NCBI RefSeq assembly: GCF_012932565.1
Contig: NZ_JABBYJ010000001.1
Span: 2,418,001 to 2,482,000 of the forward strand
Direction: 5' to 3'
Source: Sneathiella limimaris
Lineage (GTDB): Bacteria > Pseudomonadota > Alphaproteobacteria > Sneathiellales > Sneathiellaceae
DNA length: 64,000 nucleotides
Part shown: positions 34,632-43,477 of the stretch, piece by piece
Position numbering within the stretch: the stretch's first letter is position 1
Layout: each line of letters starts with the position of its first letter
The notes under the pieces: generated by a model
Told to the model about the DNA's origin: nothing
Database searches by the model: none
What the model saw: the letters and a program-made list of their open reading frames with translations, nothing else
Program-made: the position numbers and the translations under genes

Positions 34632-37600
34632 TCCGACGATTCAGCCGATTGTCGCGCGTCTAACTGATGCTGAGAAAGGCAATCTTGACCTCACCATAGA
34701 AGCCGTCCCAGAAGGCTATGACGCGTATATTCTAGGTAAATGTACCAAGGATGTTTCCTCAGATATCTTGTATATCTTACGCGAAGATGTCCGAATGGCT
34801 GCCACTGAGGAGGCTCTAAGGTTTTTTGATCCCTCACTGGATGTGATCAAACTCCCAGCGTGGGATTGCCTGCCTTATGATCGTGTGTCCCCGAATGCCG
34901 AAGTCGTCGCGCATCGGATGAATGCGCTGGCTGAAATTACCAAGCCCTGGAGCCGGCCACGTATTATTTTGACAACTGTGAACGCTCTATTGCAGCGTTT
35001 GCCCAGCCCTGAAACCGTTAAGGCAGCACATTTTGATGTGAAAAAAGGCGATAAGCTGGATTTGCAGGAATTGACTGAATTCCTTGTAGCCAACGGCTTT
35101 TCCCGCATCGGGACTGTTATGGAGCCAGGTGAATTCGCTATCCGTGGCGGCTTGATTGATATATTTCCTCCTGGCGAGGATATGCCAGTTCGTTTAGATC
35201 TCTTTGGTGATCAGGTTGATGGTATTCGTAAGTTTGACCCAATTTCACAGCGCTCGCAGGAGCGTATTGAAAAGGTTGAGTTTATTGCAGCAACAGAGTT
35301 TCTGCTGAATGAAGATGCAGTTAGTCGGTTTCGGAGTGGTTATCGGGAACTGTTTGGCGCTACCAGTCGGGATGACGCCCTATATGAAGCGGTAACCGAG
35401 AAGAGAAAAATTACCGGTATGGAGCATTGGCTCCCGCTATTTCATGAAGAGATGGCGACCTTGCTCGACTTTCTTCCCAATTCTCTGGTTTTCTTTGATC
35501 ACTTATTTGAGGAAAGTCTGGAAGCCCGGTTAGACACGGTAGCAGATTATTACGATGCTCGTGTAACCGCATTGAAAAGCGGTGATGCTGACTATAAACC
35601 ATTACCCCCAGAGCATCTTTATCTGGATAAAGAAGAATTTCAGAGGCGGATCTCCACCAGGGCAACATGCCATTTCAGTCCTTATCGGTCCGGATCAATG
35701 GCAGAGGGAATTATGGACGCCCATGGGCATGAGGGACGGGATTTTGCGCCTGAACGGAATCGGCCTGATGCCAACGTTTATGAATTCCTGAAAGAACATA
35801 TCAAATCCCAAAGGGACGCCAAAAGGGCGGTTATTCTCAGTCATTTTACCAAAGGCTCTCGTGACCGGAACAAGACCGTTCTTGCTGATCATGGGGTTCA
35901 AAATCTAAAAGAAATCGAAAACTTCAAAGATTTAGGGGCTAAACCTGACCCAACAGCGGTTTATCTGTCTGTATTTGGTCTAGAAAAAGGCTTTGAGACC
36001 CCAAATTTTGTAGTGATTGGGGAACAGGATGTTCTGGGCGATCGCCTTGTACGCCCACGGAAATCCTCCCGCAAGAACGATAATTTTATTGCTGAGGCCT
36101 CACAGTTAAATGCTGGTGATTACGTTGTTCATGTTGATCATGGAATTGCGCAATATGAAGGCCTTAAAACCATCGATATTTCCGGTGCGCCTCATGATTG
36201 TGTGACGCTCCTATATGATGGTGGCGACAAGATTTACCTGCCTGTTGAAAATATCGAAATGCTCTCGCGATATGGCGGTGCAGATAGTCAGGCGACGCTG
36301 GATCGACTAGGGGGTTCCGGCTGGCAAGCGCGGAAAGCCAAGCTGAAGAAAAAGGTCATGGAAATGGCCGATCAGTTGATCAAGATTGCCGCAGCGAGAA
36401 TGCTTCGAAAAGGCGATCGAATTTTACCTCCTGTGGGTGCCTATTCAGAATTTTGTGCAGGCTTCCCGTTTGAGGAAACAGATGACCAGTTAAAAGCCAT
36501 TGATGATGTGATGAATGATCTCTCATCTGGCAAACCGATGGATCGGTTGGTTTGCGGTGATGTTGGGTTTGGCAAAACAGAAGTCGCATTAAGAGCGGCC
36601 TTCGTTGCTGCTATGGCTGGAAAGCAGGTGGCTGTTGTGACCCCAACAACCCTGCTATCGCGGCAGCATTATAAAACATTTGCCCAGCGCTTTAGCGGTT
36701 TACCGGTCAATGTGGTGCAACTCTCCAGAATGGTGACCACTAAAGAAGCCAATCAATCAAAAGCAGGCCTCGCTAATGGTCAGGTTGATATCGTTGTAGG
36801 AACTCATGCGCTTCTTGGTAAATCTGTAAATTTCAAGAACCTGGGTCTTGTTATCGTGGATGAGGAACAGCATTTTGGTGTTGCGCATAAAGAGCGCCTG
36901 AAGGAAATGCGGGCGGATCTTCATGTTCTCACATTAACTGCGACTCCAATCCCTAGAACCTTGCAACTGGCCATGACTGGTATTCGTGATCTCTCTATCA
37001 TTGCAACGCCGCCAGTAGATCGCCTTGCCATTAGAACTTTTGTTCTCCCATTCGATCCCGTTGTAATTCGGGAAGCTCTTCTTCGTGAACATTATAGAGG
37101 AGGGCAGAGTTTCTTTGTATGTCCACGCTTGAGTGATCTGACTGAAGTCGGGAAATACCTGAGCGAACATATTCCTGAAGTTAAGTTTGTGACGGCACAT
37201 GGCCAGATGCCGGCCAAAGAACTTGATGACGTCATGAACGCATTTTATGACGGCCGGTATGATGTGTTGGTAGCGACGAATATTGTGGAATCCGGTCTGG
37301 ATATCCCGAGCGCCAATACATTGGTGACTTACCGGGCGGATATGTTTGGCCTGGCGCAGCTTTATCAGATTAGGGGACGAATTGGCCGTTCTAAAACGCG
37401 CGCATATGCCTATTTGACTTTGCCGCCGCGCAAAAAACCGACAGAAGCCGCCGAAAAAAGGCTTAGAGTCTTGCAGTCCCTAGACACACTTGGTGCCGGC
37501 TTTACGCTCGCTAGCCATGATCTGGATATCCGCGGAGCTGGGAACCTGCTGGGTGATGAGCAATCTGGTCATGTAAAAGAGGTTGGCTTTGAGCTCTATC

Positions 37601-38127
37601 AGGAAATGCTCGAGGAAGCTGTCGCCAATGCCCGTCAATCTGGAATGGATGGGGGCGAAGAAGTTGAGGAGAAATGGTCACCAACCATCAATATTGGGAC
37701 GTCAGTTCTTATTCCTGAAGATTATGTGGCTGATTTGAGTGTTCGGATGGATCTTTACAGGCGAATTGCTATTCAAGAAACTGCGGAAGAAATTGATGCC
37801 TTTGCTGTTGAATTGGTGGATCGATTTGGGAAACTACCAGAAGAGGTTGAGCATCTGCTTGAGGTAATGACGATCAAACAATATTGCCGACAGGCAAACA
37901 TTGAGAAGATTGATGCTGGGGCGAAAGGTGCGGTCCTGACGTTCCGCAATAACAGCTTTGATAATCCTGCCGGTCTGGTTGCCTATATCTCAAAGCAGCC
38001 CGGTTCGGCGAAACTGCGGGCAGACCATAAAATGGTCTATACACGTAGTTGGGCCCATCCAGAGGACCGGCTTCGCGGTGTTAGGGATTTGGTTCGGGAT
38101 TTATCTAAGATTGCCGTATCGGATTAG
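34621..38127 (+). CDS. mfd: Transcription-repair coupling factor
   Basis: ATP-dependent translocase that removes RNA polymerase stalled at damage and recruits UvrA. From ATG 34621 it is 1168 residues. The order is the UvrB-homology region (FDPSLDVIKLPAWDCLPYD, RIGTVMEPGEFAIRGGLID), the RNA-polymerase-interaction domain (DYVVHVDHGIAQYEGL), then RecG-like helicase motifs (CGDVGFGKTEVALRA, VDEEQHFG, TATPIPRTLQLA, QIRGRIGRS) and the C-terminal D7 region. A start at 34585 is open but lies well inside sdhE and is less likely. Confidence 0.97.
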   Translation: MTIDPTIQPIVARLTDAEKGNLDLTIEAVPEGYDAYILGKCTKDVSSDILYILREDVRMAATEEALRFFDPSLDVIKLPAWDCLPYDRVSPNAEVVAHRMNALAEITKPWSRPRIILTTVNALLQRLPSPETVKAAHFDVKKGDKLDLQELTEFLVANGFSRIGTVMEPGEFAIRGGLIDIFPPGEDMPVRLDLFGDQVDGIRKFDPISQRSQERIEKVEFIAATEFLLNEDAVSRFRSGYRELFGATSRDDALYEAVTEKRKITGMEHWLPLFHEEMATLLDFLPNSLVFFDHLFEESLEARLDTVADYYDARVTALKSGDADYKPLPPEHLYLDKEEFQRRISTRATCHFSPYRSGSMAEGIMDAHGHEGRDFAPERNRPDANVYEFLKEHIKSQRDAKRAVILSHFTKGSRDRNKTVLADHGVQNLKEIENFKDLGAKPDPTAVYLSVFGLEKGFETPNFVVIGEQDVLGDRLVRPRKSSRKNDNFIAEASQLNAGDYVVHVDHGIAQYEGLKTIDISGAPHDCVTLLYDGGDKIYLPVENIEMLSRYGGADSQATLDRLGGSGWQARKAKLKKKVMEMADQLIKIAAARMLRKGDRILPPVGAYSEFCAGFPFEETDDQLKAIDDVMNDLSSGKPMDRLVCGDVGFGKTEVALRAAFVAAMAGKQVAVVTPTTLLSRQHYKTFAQRFSGLPVNVVQLSRMVTTKEANQSKAGLANGQVDIVVGTHALLGKSVNFKNLGLVIVDEEQHFGVAHKERLKEMRADLHVLTLTATPIPRTLQLAMTGIRDLSIIATPPVDRLAIRTFVLPFDPVVIREALLREHYRGGQSFFVCPRLSDLTEVGKYLSEHIPEVKFVTAHGQMPAKELDDVMNAFYDGRYDVLVATNIVESGLDIPSANTLVTYRADMFGLAQLYQIRGRIGRSKTRAYAYLTLPPRKKPTEAAEKRLRVLQSLDTLGAGFTLASHDLDIRGAGNLLGDEQSGHVKEVGFELYQEMLEEAVANARQSGMDGGEEVEEKWSPTINIGTSVLIPEDYVADLSVRMDLYRRIAIQETAEEIDAFAVELVDRFGKLPEEVEHLLEVMTIKQYCRQANIEKIDAGAKGAVLTFRNNSFDNPAGLVAYISKQPGSAKLRADHKMVYTRSWAHPEDRLRGVRDLVRDLSKIAVSD

Positions 38128-38774
38128 GGAGTAGGGGACGTTGAGCCTGCTTCCTGTTCGATCCGGTCGATGACTTGAAGAAAAATGTCACTGTCCTGCG
38201 CACCGGAGAGCGCATATTTTTCATCAACAATAAAGAATGGCACGCCGCTGACACCCATTTGCCGTGCTCTTTGATCTTCTGCCGCGACCAGTTCCATATC
38301 TCGATCGCTAGCTAGCAGATCAGCCACAATTTCTGCGTCCATACCAGCTTCTTTTGCAGCGTCCACCAACACAGAAGTATCACCCAAATCCTTGCCTTCA
38401 ATGAAGAAGTTACGGAATAAAATTTCAACGACTTCGTCCTGAACACCAGCAGTCCCTGCCCATTTGATCAGGCGATGGGAATTCAATGTATTAGGAGAGC
38501 GTTTGATTTTGCCAAATTCCAGATCCAAACCGACATTTTTTGCCGCGGCAGCAACATTTTCATAAAGCTCTTTTGCCCGCTCTTCACTTCCAAATTTTTG
38601 GGCAATAAACTTTTTCCGATCAGCTCCTTCCTTCGGCATGTCAGGATGGAGTTGGAACGGGTGCCAATAGACTTCGAAGTCTAAGTCGGGCCGAGCTTCC
38701 ATAGCTTTTTCAAGCTTGCGTTTCCCGATAAGGCACCATGGACATACAGTATCTGAAATTATATCTATTCTCAT
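38124..38774 (-). CDS. DsbA-family oxidoreductase (FrnE-like)
   Basis: 216-residue thioredoxin-fold protein with active site CPWC (DTVCPWCLIGKRKLE) and the cis-Pro loop GVSGVPFFIVDEKYALSGAQ. No signal peptide, so it is cytoplasmic, like the FrnE/2-hydroxychromene-2-carboxylate isomerase-related group. Its stop codon overlaps the mfd stop (TTAG, convergent). It could reduce or isomerise disulfides, or act on small molecules; not resolved. Confidence 0.88.
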   Translation of the reverse strand: MRIDIISDTVCPWCLIGKRKLEKAMEARPDLDFEVYWHPFQLHPDMPKEGADRKKFIAQKFGSEERAKELYENVAAAAKNVGLDLEFGKIKRSPNTLNSHRLIKWAGTAGVQDEVVEILFRNFFIEGKDLGDTSVLVDAAKEAGMDAEIVADLLASDRDMELVAAEDQRARQMGVSGVPFFIVDEKYALSGAQDSDIFLQVIDRIEQEAGSTSPTP

Positions 38775-38838
38775 AATTCAGAAGATATGTAACGCCAGCT
38801 CCAATAGCAAGTCATATTTGGAATAATCGTTCCAATAA

Positions 38839-40134
38839 TCAACACTCCATGTTGAAAGGTGACGTTATCGCTCGTTCAAATAATTCGTTGAGATTATCAT
38901 TGTCCTGAAGTTCCGTAAGCCCGAGATTGATATCGGCAAGAACGGGATCTGCAATGGCGGCAACCGCGAATTGGGTGTTACGGGTAACACCGTAAACACG
39001 GCTTAGCGCAATAAAGGCGTCTTTACGGGAGGTGCCGGGCAGGGCAATCAGGAAGCAGTTACTGCTATATCGACCTGCGAAGTCCTCACCGCGGATTAGA
39101 AAGCCCAGAATATTGCCCATTTGACGCAAGATCTGATCGCCTGCTGGATATCCATGCTCAGCGTTTATTGTGTTCAGGTTGGACAGTGTAACTGCGGCAA
39201 CAGAGAGATGCTTTCCAAGTTTCTGATGATCTTCAATCATCTGTTTCATGTGAGCCTGCACAAATCCATGAGAATAGAGACCTGTCAGCCCATCAGTCAC
39301 GGGAAGTGGTCTGGAGGATTTAAAGAGCTTCTGCATGGAGAAGCGATAATTGGATTGATCAATCAAAAGATTGGTTCGGGCAAAAAGGGAAGCAAGTTCC
39401 TCAGGATACATGACGATATCTGACGCGCCATGGATATAGGATGCTTCCCGATTGTTTTTGTTTTCCAGTACAAAAACGATTGGAAGGTTATAGAGCCGAC
39501 TATCCCCTCGAATATCCATGCAGAGCCGAAAATGGACATCACCTTGACCAGCCCCCAGAAATACAGCGGCGTCAAAAACTCCGCTACGAAGTTCTTCAAC
39601 CACAATATCAGGCGTTGGACAGAGTCTGACTTTGGCCTGACGGTTCAAATGAAGCATGATGTCGCCGACAACAGTACTGTGATTGCCGACAAGCAAAATA
39701 GACTTTTTAGCTTCTTCAGGTGACGGTTCATTAAAGTCATCCTCTGTAAAGCCATATTGAGAAGTTGTGTCACGGCGCCTTTTAAATTCCTGCTTCATCG
39801 TTTGTAAGCGGATAAGTGAAAATGCCCGTGTTTTTAATTCAAGGTCACAAAAACTGAATGGCACGGATTGAATTTCGGAACTGCGGTGATTGTTTCCAAC
39901 GATCAATAGGGGAAAGTCATTTTCCAACATATAGTCCAACAATTCATCAACAGTTTTCAGATCTGTAGAGGATGATGAGATAATCGTTAGATCAAAATCC
40001 GACAAATCTTCCTTGATGGCAGAAACATCAAAGAGTCCTGTTTTGGTGAGGGCAACATTCTCATTTTTGAAGCAATTTCGAATGCGGTCTGCAGGTTCAT
40101 CGGAGATAACGAGGATATTTGCTGTGACTGACAT
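38839..40134 (-). CDS. PleD-like protein with degenerate receiver and GGDEF domains
   Basis: 431 residues from ATG 40134 (GGGAAG 5 bases upstream; a longer frame to 40224 is unsupported). The order is two receiver-like domains (about 5-120 and 150-275) and a GGDEF-like domain (about 285-431, opening TDGLTGLYSHGF). The phospho-acceptor Asp of the first receiver is replaced in DLTIISSSS, and that of the second in FDAAVFLGAG. The GGDEF signature reads RYSSNCF instead of RYGGDEF. So it is unlikely to be phosphorylated or to make c-di-GMP. It most likely acts as a protein or c-di-GMP binding partner. Confidence 0.82.
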   Translation of the reverse strand: MSVTANILVISDEPADRIRNCFKNENVALTKTGLFDVSAIKEDLSDFDLTIISSSSTDLKTVDELLDYMLENDFPLLIVGNNHRSSEIQSVPFSFCDLELKTRAFSLIRLQTMKQEFKRRRDTTSQYGFTEDDFNEPSPEEAKKSILLVGNHSTVVGDIMLHLNRQAKVRLCPTPDIVVEELRSGVFDAAVFLGAGQGDVHFRLCMDIRGDSRLYNLPIVFVLENKNNREASYIHGASDIVMYPEELASLFARTNLLIDQSNYRFSMQKLFKSSRPLPVTDGLTGLYSHGFVQAHMKQMIEDHQKLGKHLSVAAVTLSNLNTINAEHGYPAGDQILRQMGNILGFLIRGEDFAGRYSSNCFLIALPGTSRKDAFIALSRVYGVTRNTQFAVAAIADPVLADINLGLTELQDNDNLNELFERAITSPFNMEC

Positions 40135-40303
40135 GTGACTTCCCAGTTTTTGTGTATCCTGCCAGATAAGCAAAAATTTATTAAAATACTCTTCTACTTT
40201 TGAGGTTATTTGCGGCATCAGCAATGGGGACTTGCTTTTGGGACCTTATATGGAAATGATGGCATCCAATTATCAATAATCATAATTGGGAGAAGAAATC
40301 GCA

Positions 40304-41068
40304 ATGACCCCCACATTTCTTGAAGGCAAACATGCTTTAGTAACAGGTGCATCTTCTGGGCTTGGTTGGCAGTTCGCCTTAACTCTGGCACGGGCTGGTG
40401 CCAAAGTAACGATCGCAGCTCGCAGCACCGATAAACTTGAAGAATTAGCAAAAGAAATTGAAAGTTTTGATGGGCGCGCATTCCCTGTGAGAATGGATGT
40501 TTGCGACAATTTAAGTATTCAAGAAGCCGTTGCCGCCGCAGAAACAGAATTGGGACCTGTGAATATCCTGGTAAACAATTCTGGCGTTAGCGCTCTTAGT
40601 CCTTCTGAAAGCATTAGTGAAGAGGACTTTGACAAGGTCATGGATACGAACGCTAAGGGTGCCTTCTTTGTCGCCCAAGCGGTTGCACAAAGTATGATCA
40701 AGCATGGTCATGGCGGTAAAATCATTAATATCGCCTCAGTCGCTGCCAACCGTGTTCTTCGGCAAAACATTGCTTATTGTATGTCAAAGGCTGCAGTGCA
40801 GCATATGACTTTAGCTTTGGCTGATGAATGGGGACGGTATAAAATTCAGGTCAATGGGATTAATCCCGGGTATATTGTGACTGGTATTAACCGTGACTAT
40901 TGGGAAAGTGAACCTGGTAAGAAGCTCATTCAAAAACTTCCTGGTCGACGAGTTGGTGATCCCGAACATTTAGATGGGGTTTTGCTGCTGCTTGCGGGTC
41001 CAGGTTCCGACTTCATGAACGGAAGTATGATTGAAGTGGATGATGGCTTAACGGCCAGAGGTTTTTAA
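40304..41068 (+). CDS. Short-chain dehydrogenase/reductase
   Basis: Classical SDR of 254 residues: TGASSGLG, VNNSGVSAL (Asn-Asn with Ser in place of the usual Ala), catalytic Ser in NIASVAANR and YCMSKAAVQ. It is 3-ketoacyl reductase-like. ATG 40304 has GGGAG about 11 bases upstream. It is divergent from the PleD-like gene and convergent with the small ORF at 41105. Substrate unknown. Confidence 0.87.
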   Translation: MTPTFLEGKHALVTGASSGLGWQFALTLARAGAKVTIAARSTDKLEELAKEIESFDGRAFPVRMDVCDNLSIQEAVAAAETELGPVNILVNNSGVSALSPSESISEEDFDKVMDTNAKGAFFVAQAVAQSMIKHGHGGKIINIASVAANRVLRQNIAYCMSKAAVQHMTLALADEWGRYKIQVNGINPGYIVTGINRDYWESEPGKKLIQKLPGRRVGDPEHLDGVLLLLAGPGSDFMNGSMIEVDDGLTARGF

Positions 41069-41104
41069 TTAAACTGAGTGATAAACCCTGCCTCTCTTCG
41101 AAGA

Positions 41105-41317
41105 TTACTTTTCGGAGAGTTGGGCAGGCCGTAAATTGAGGGCCACGACAGCTGACTTGGCTTCTTCATCTTCCATATTATTTAAGGAAGAAAGAAGCAT
41201 AGCTGCACCTGTAACACCTTCTTTATGGGCGACAAGGTTGCTGTGACCAGCATTGAGGGCTTCCAGAACAGTTTCGAAGTAACACTCTTCGACCATGTCT
41301 TTGATGGCGGGATCCAT
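41105..41317 (-). CDS. Small hypothetical protein
   Basis: 70 residues, mostly helical and acidic (CYFETVLEALNAGHSNLV, LLSSLNNMEDEEAKSAVV), without membrane segment or signal peptide. I do not recognise a family. No clear Shine-Dalgarno lies upstream (GAGTG about 7 bases away). It has no competing reading frame on either strand, and regular amphipathic spacing supports coding. It is convergent with the SDR and divergent from the FAD monooxygenase gene, so it could share control with the latter. Confidence 0.55.
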   Translation of the reverse strand: MDPAIKDMVEECYFETVLEALNAGHSNLVAHKEGVTGAAMLLSSLNNMEDEEAKSAVVALNLRPAQLSEK

Positions 41318-41431
41318 TTAACACTCATACATAAGAGCTAACGTGCAGGTTGATGGTGTAGACATATTTCGTAAATTTTTTATGACCGGTTGAAATATCT
41401 GTTTAAAGTTGCGGAAAATGTTGAATTAAGC

Positions 41432-41460
41432 TTGTGTGATGTATCGCAAATTTATATAGT
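41432..41460 (+). promoter_or_regulatory. Candidate promoter of the FAD monooxygenase gene
   Basis: TTGTGT (41432-41437), 17 bases, TATAGT (41455-41460). The predicted start near 41467 leaves about 25 nt before the TTG start, with GGGAG in between, so promoter and start support each other. Confidence 0.45.
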
Positions 41461-41491
41461 TACAAATAAAACTAATTTGGGAGTATTGGCA

Positions 41492-42745
41492 TTGACTAAG
41501 CCTGTTGGAATTGTAGCTGGGGGTGGACTAGTTGGTCTGACACTAGCATTAGCCTTACATCAAAAAGGATTTAAAGTTACGGTTTATGAGGCTGTGCCTA
41601 AAATTATGCCACTTGGTGTGGGTATAAACCTTTTACCACACTCAGTTAAAAGTCTCGCTAAACTCGGCCTTCTAGAAGAATTGAGATCTGTTGCAATTGA
41701 AACTTCTTCTCTTGCATACTATTCCGAAGATGGAAAGCAGATCTGGAAGGAGCCACGTGGTATTGCTGGTGGATATGATGTGCCGCAATTCTCTATCCAT
41801 CGTGGTGACTTTCATATGATTCTTCTCAAAGCTGTTCGGGAGAGGCTTGGTGATGATGCTGTAAAAACAAATCACCGCTTGGAGAATTTTGTTCAGGATG
41901 AAAATGGAGTTACTGCCACTTTTACTGACTCAGAAGGTCAGGAAACAGTTGCGGAAGTAACCGCAGACTATTTAATTGGAGCGGACGGCATCAATTCCCG
42001 AATGCGTCGGATCTTATACCCAGATGAAGGTCCTCCTCATTATTCTGGCCAAATGTTGTGGCGGGGTGTTTCAGAGATAGACCCGTATCTTGATGGACGG
42101 TCCATGTTCATGGCTGGGCATAATGATCTCAAGCTCGTGGCCTATCCTATTCGTAAAGAGGCTGCGGATCGCGGCAAGTCTTATGTGAATTGGATTGCTG
42201 AAAGACGAATTCCATCTGATCTTGCTGAACGTCAAGGTGACTGGAACAAGGAAGGGTTGCTCGAAGAGTTTGCCTCTCACTTCAGTGACTGGGATCTAGG
42301 GTGGTTGGATATTCAGAATCTTTATGAGAACGCTATTAGTATCCATAAATTCCCGATGATTGATCGTAATCCAATCCCTAAATGGACGTTTGATCGGATT
42401 ACTTTGATGGGGGACGCTGCTCACGCCATGTACCCCAATGGATCAAACGGTGTTTCTCAGGGTGTCTTGGATGCCATGACTTTTGCGGATTTGATGGAAG
42501 AGGGCGGTGACATTACCGACATCCTCCAGAAATATGAGGATGAAAGGCGGGAAGTGACGTCTCGTATTGTCCTGGCAAATCGGGAAACGGGCCCTGAAAA
42601 AGTCATGCAAATGGTTCATGAGCAATGCCCAGGGACTTGTGGAGAAGTTCACACCTGCATTGATCCAGATACGTTAGAGGAAGTTGCTACAGCCTATAAA
42701 AAACTGGCTGGATTTCATGCTGGTACACTGAATACTTCAAAGTAG
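41492..42745 (+). CDS. FAD-dependent monooxygenase (salicylate/hydroxybenzoate hydroxylase type)
   Basis: Class A flavoprotein monooxygenase, about 417 residues. The FAD Rossmann motif is GGGLVGLTLALAL, the DG motif is in ADYLIGADGINSRMRR, and the GD motif is LMGDAAHAMYPNGSNG. Such enzymes hydroxylate aromatic rings with NAD(P)H and O2. TTG 41492 is chosen over upstream in-frame starts because GGGAG lies 8 bases before it and a promoter lies just upstream. It ends in CxxxCGxxHxC-like EQCPGTCGEVHTC, which might bind metal, but this is not shown. It is near an FMN reductase and another flavin monooxygenase. Substrate unknown. Confidence 0.85.
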   Translation: MTKPVGIVAGGGLVGLTLALALHQKGFKVTVYEAVPKIMPLGVGINLLPHSVKSLAKLGLLEELRSVAIETSSLAYYSEDGKQIWKEPRGIAGGYDVPQFSIHRGDFHMILLKAVRERLGDDAVKTNHRLENFVQDENGVTATFTDSEGQETVAEVTADYLIGADGINSRMRRILYPDEGPPHYSGQMLWRGVSEIDPYLDGRSMFMAGHNDLKLVAYPIRKEAADRGKSYVNWIAERRIPSDLAERQGDWNKEGLLEEFASHFSDWDLGWLDIQNLYENAISIHKFPMIDRNPIPKWTFDRITLMGDAAHAMYPNGSNGVSQGVLDAMTFADLMEEGGDITDILQKYEDERREVTSRIVLANRETGPEKVMQMVHEQCPGTCGEVHTCIDPDTLEEVATAYKKLAGFHAGTLNTSK

Positions 42746-42769
42746 GCGTGCTCGACAGGCAAATAGAGA

Positions 42770-42793
42770 ATGGGCCAGACGGCCCCTTTTTTA
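42770..42793 (+). terminator. Terminator after the FAD monooxygenase gene
   Basis: GGGCC, loop AGAC, GGCCC then CTTTTTT. A short stem but with a clear T-run, at the junction with the convergent FMN reductase gene. Confidence 0.65.
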
Positions 42794-43396
42794 CATCCCA
42801 TTTTTGTATGATTTCAAATCCTGACATTTTTCTCTGACGGGTCCCATTGCTTCCGCCATTTCAACAAGGAAAGTTAGAGAATAATGTAGCCTTTGAGTGA
42901 GGCTCTCGTCCAATTCAGTCGGCTCTGGACTGGTAAACAGGTCCTTCACGTTTCGAAAAATCATATGATCCGGCAGCCACATCAAAAAGTTATTCTTGGT
43001 GCCGCTCATGTGAAGCTCAGCAATTGGATAGGCCCCCCCCATTCCAGAACTAACGCCTATCAGCATTCCTGGTTTATGGGCAACTTCGCCCGCATCACAC
43101 ATCAAGAGAAAGTTCTTAAGATGTGCCGGTGCCATTCCAGCCCATTCAGGGCAGACCACAACAAAGCCATCGCAGTCTGCCAGCCGTTTCGAGATTGGTG
43201 CCCATTGTTCTGACATTTCACTGTCTTTATCCCATTTCTCTTCCTGCCAGAGTGGGACATTGAGTTCCCTTAAAGAAAAGAAGTCTGTTGAAAGATTAGG
43301 ATAAAGGGCAGAGACCTGCTCTCTTGCATAGTGGCCAATCCGTTCGGATTGTGCCTCGTCTCGATTGCTGCCTGTGATAATGCCTATTTTGGTCAT
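42791..43396 (-). CDS. NADPH-dependent FMN reductase family protein
   Basis: 201-residue flavodoxin-fold protein (MTKIGIITGSNRDEAQS, phosphate loop; VVVCPEWAGMAPAHLKNFLLM; GVSSGMGGAYPIAELH). The family reduces FMN, or is an azoreductase/quinone reductase. It can feed reduced flavin to a monooxygenase. It lies between two flavin-monooxygenase genes (41492-42745 and 43478-44977), which makes a support role plausible, but both of those look self-sufficient. Confidence 0.83.
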   Translation of the reverse strand: MTKIGIITGSNRDEAQSERIGHYAREQVSALYPNLSTDFFSLRELNVPLWQEEKWDKDSEMSEQWAPISKRLADCDGFVVVCPEWAGMAPAHLKNFLLMCDAGEVAHKPGMLIGVSSGMGGAYPIAELHMSGTKNNFLMWLPDHMIFRNVKDLFTSPEPTELDESLTQRLHYSLTFLVEMAEAMGPVREKCQDLKSYKNGM

Positions 43397-43477
43397 GTAT
43401 GCGTGTCCTGAAATCTGGTCTTATCTATTGAGCTAAAGACTACAGATTTCAGGTGGAACTTAAAGAGATTGAGATCA

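Noticed and set aside
41087-41128. Imperfect hairpin at the end of the SDR and the small ORF
   Set aside because: Interrupted stem without T-run; it also overlaps the coding end of the small protein.
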